From: JANLVJ01 sp031363945
Lineage (GTDB): Bacteria; Bacteroidota; Bacteroidia; Sphingobacteriales; Sphingobacteriaceae
Assembly (NCBI GenBank): GCA_031363945.1
Contig: JANLVJ010000078.1
Coordinates: 68,858 to 132,857 of the forward strand
Length of the DNA: 64,000 bases
Direction of reading: 5' to 3'
Shown in pieces: positions 62,730 to 64,000 of the stretch. Within the stretch, counting starts at the first letter, position 1, and the number at the start of each line of letters is the position of its first letter. The notes below the pieces were generated by a model, which did not search any database, had not been told where the DNA came from, and saw nothing but the letters and a program-made list of their open reading frames with translations. A program made the position numbers and the translations under genes.

Positions 62730-63668
62730 GTGAATACTAGAAGCTTACTATCGCCTGTTGCTCTGTCAAAAGGCAGGGAACTGCATACACTGGTAGAAAA
62801 TCGTAAAACCTATTCACTCAATCAGTGTGAGCTGAATATTTTTGAAACGTATGAGACTCGTGAACTTGTTCCCTTAACTTTTAGTGATCTGGTGATTACG
62901 AGTATGCTCAGGGGGAAAAAAGTTATGCACCTGTTTGATAAACCGGGTTTCGATTACCTGCCCGGTGAAACCGTTATTGTGCCACCCAATATCACGATGC
63001 GTATCGATTTTCCTGAGGCCACAATTAACCACCCATCACAATGTACAGCCCTTGCGATTAATCAGGTTGAAATAGGAAAAACGCTCGACTACCTAAATGA
63101 ATATCATCCCCGTACTGACGGGCAATTATGGCAGCTTAATTATAAGCAGTTTCATTTTTTTAATAATTTTGAGCTGGCCGAATTAATAAACAAACTTATC
63201 AGAATCAGTACTGGAGACAATCTGAGCAAAGATGTGCTTGCCAACCTTACGTTAAAAGAATTGCTGATCAGACTCATGCAAATGCAAAATATGCAGGAAA
63301 TAAGGTTAGATATGAAGTCAATGGCAGGCAGTAACAGGTTTGCGTATGTTTTACAGTATATTAAGTCACATCTTACAGAAAAATTAACTGTTGATATCTT
63401 ATCAAGGCTGGCACTTATGAGCCGGGCAAGTTTTTTCAGAGCTTTTAAGGCTGAACTTGGAATGTCACCTGTTGAATATATTATCAGGCAAAGGCTTGAG
63501 CTTGCTAAACAACACATGCAAAACCCGTATAATAGTATTTCAGAGGCGTGTTTTAAAGCAGGCTTTCAAGACCTGAACTACTTTTGCCGGGCTTTTAAAA
63601 AAGTACAGGGTAGTACTCCAGTTATTTTCAGAAACAGTTTTATGAAATCTACTGTAGAAAGGCGCTAA
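62730..63668 (+). CDS. AraC-family transcriptional regulator
   Basis: A 312-aa activator with an N-terminal effector domain of the AraC_N type (about 20-150) and a C-terminal double helix-turn-helix DNA-binding domain (about 205-305: LTVDILSRLALMSRASFFRAFKAELGMSPVEYIIRQRLELAKQHMQ and SISEACFKAGFQDLNYFCRAFKKVQGSTP). It is divergent from the aldehyde dehydrogenase-DUF779 operon, so it probably controls it. The inducer is likely an aldehyde or alcohol. Confidence 0.9.
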   Translation: MNTRSLLSPVALSKGRELHTLVENRKTYSLNQCELNIFETYETRELVPLTFSDLVITSMLRGKKVMHLFDKPGFDYLPGETVIVPPNITMRIDFPEATINHPSQCTALAINQVEIGKTLDYLNEYHPRTDGQLWQLNYKQFHFFNNFELAELINKLIRISTGDNLSKDVLANLTLKELLIRLMQMQNMQEIRLDMKSMAGSNRFAYVLQYIKSHLTEKLTVDILSRLALMSRASFFRAFKAELGMSPVEYIIRQRLELAKQHMQNPYNSISEACFKAGFQDLNYFCRAFKKVQGSTPVIFRNSFMKSTVERR

Positions 63669-63901
63669 ATCCCTGCCTGAGCTTTGGCTATAGTAGATGC
63701 TACCTCCTCTTTTTTATTCACATCAATTTCAAGTACCAAAGCTGAATCTTTATAGCCCTCTGCGATATCACTTATCTTATCAGTTTTTCTGACAGTTATA
63801 ACAGCATTCCAACCTTTTGAAAGAATTAATTTTGGAAGTTCACGGCCAAAGCCGGTAGAACAGCCAGTTATAAATCAGACTGGTTTTTTAGTATTTTCCA
63901 T
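63665..63901 (-). pseudogene. Broken short-chain dehydrogenase/reductase gene
   Basis: On the minus strand this reads as the start of an SDR: ATG at 63901, then KKPV, an in-frame TGA (codon 9, 63875-63877), and FITGCSTGFGREL, the TGxxxGxG cofactor motif of SDRs. The TGA stands where SDRs usually have Trp (TGG), so one base change would explain it. The frame then continues through the Rossmann N-terminal half (WNAVITVRKTDKISDI, ALVLEIDVNKKEEVASTIAKAQ) and stops at TAG after 79 codons, about a third of an SDR. The stop overlaps the AraC stop codon on the other strand. It is doubly damaged: nonsense plus truncation. Confidence 0.75.
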
Positions 63902-63904
63902 TCT

Positions 63905-64000
63905 CTAATTAGTATGAAGATGATCTGAATGTTCTCTGAAGTTATCCGGTAAAATTACTCGTTTGAGAAATAGAATCAATGTAAAAAAGAATTGTCTGTG
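63905..64000 (-). CDS. Possible C-terminal end of a gene entering from the right
   Basis: On the minus strand one frame is open for 31 codons from the window edge to TAG at 63905-63907, ending LPDNFREHSDHLHTN. It stops 3 nt before the SDR pseudogene's ATG, as in an operon. The family cannot be told from this tail. Confidence 0.3.
   Translation of the reverse strand, partial: HRQFFFTLILFLKRVILPDNFREHSDHLHTN

Noticed and set aside
1..64000. CRISPR array, prophage, insertion sequence or integrative element
   Set aside because: No regular spaced repeats, transposase, integrase or phage structural genes were seen on either strand.

Overview
The window is about 40% GC by eye and comes from the chromosome of a Bacteroidota bacterium, most likely the Sphingobacteriales/Cytophagales side (Pedobacter- or Solitalea-like; the genus is a guess). 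The evidence is a TonB receptor followed by a DUF4249 lipoprotein, a PorP/SprF-type protein followed by an OmpA protein, a tmRNA tag GENTYALAA, a fused alpha/beta 2-oxoacid dehydrogenase E1, a lack of Shine-Dalgarno sequences, and promoters of the Bacteroidota type (TTTG-N19-TAnnTTTG). It is core-genome-like: no insertion sequence, prophage, integrase or CRISPR array was seen.

Layout. 1-8 kb: fatty acid desaturase, a leftward operon of sugar kinase, pfkA and gap, a GH15 glycosidase and an outer-membrane porin-like protein. 8-18 kb: a CpeT-like protein, the TonB receptor/DUF4249 pair, a Bax-inhibitor-like membrane protein, an exported methyltransferase, a yeast TYR1-like prephenate dehydrogenase, and a GMC oxidoreductase with its small subunit. 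18-27 kb: a glycan block (two GT4 glycosyltransferases, one fused to a helical toroid, GH130, polyphosphate glucokinase), a second GMC oxidoreductase and a MOSC protein. 27.8-32.5 kb: tmRNA, aminotransferase, DUF1573 protein, fused E1. 32.6-38.3 kb: leftward aromatic amino acid genes aroB, pheA, DAHP synthase/chorismate mutase, aroA and aroC. 38.5-51.6 kb: housekeeping (proline dehydrogenase, lysS, ung, Lrp, Nramp, smpB, pcm, priA, tsaB, yidD, rnpA, rpmH, mscL). 51.7-64 kb: rpoN, PorP/OmpA pair, a tiny secreted His/Lys/Met-rich protein, a TIM-barrel isomerase, an orphan gene, a JmjC-like cupin, an Fsr-type exporter, aldehyde dehydrogenase with DUF779 and a divergent AraC regulator, and a broken SDR gene at the right edge.

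The most interesting signal is between aroB and pheA. A near-perfect Bacteroidota promoter overlaps the end of aroB. It drives a short leader ORF with three Phe and two adjacent Tyr codons, and the end of that ORF can pair with the 5' arm of a strong terminator lying 6 nt before the pheA start codon. All parts of a ribosome-mediated transcription attenuator are present, and it would control pheA, aroF/Q, aroA and aroC by aromatic aminoacyl-tRNA supply. The expected tyrA is not in this operon. A fungal-type prephenate dehydrogenase lies 17 kb away and would complete the tyrosine branch.
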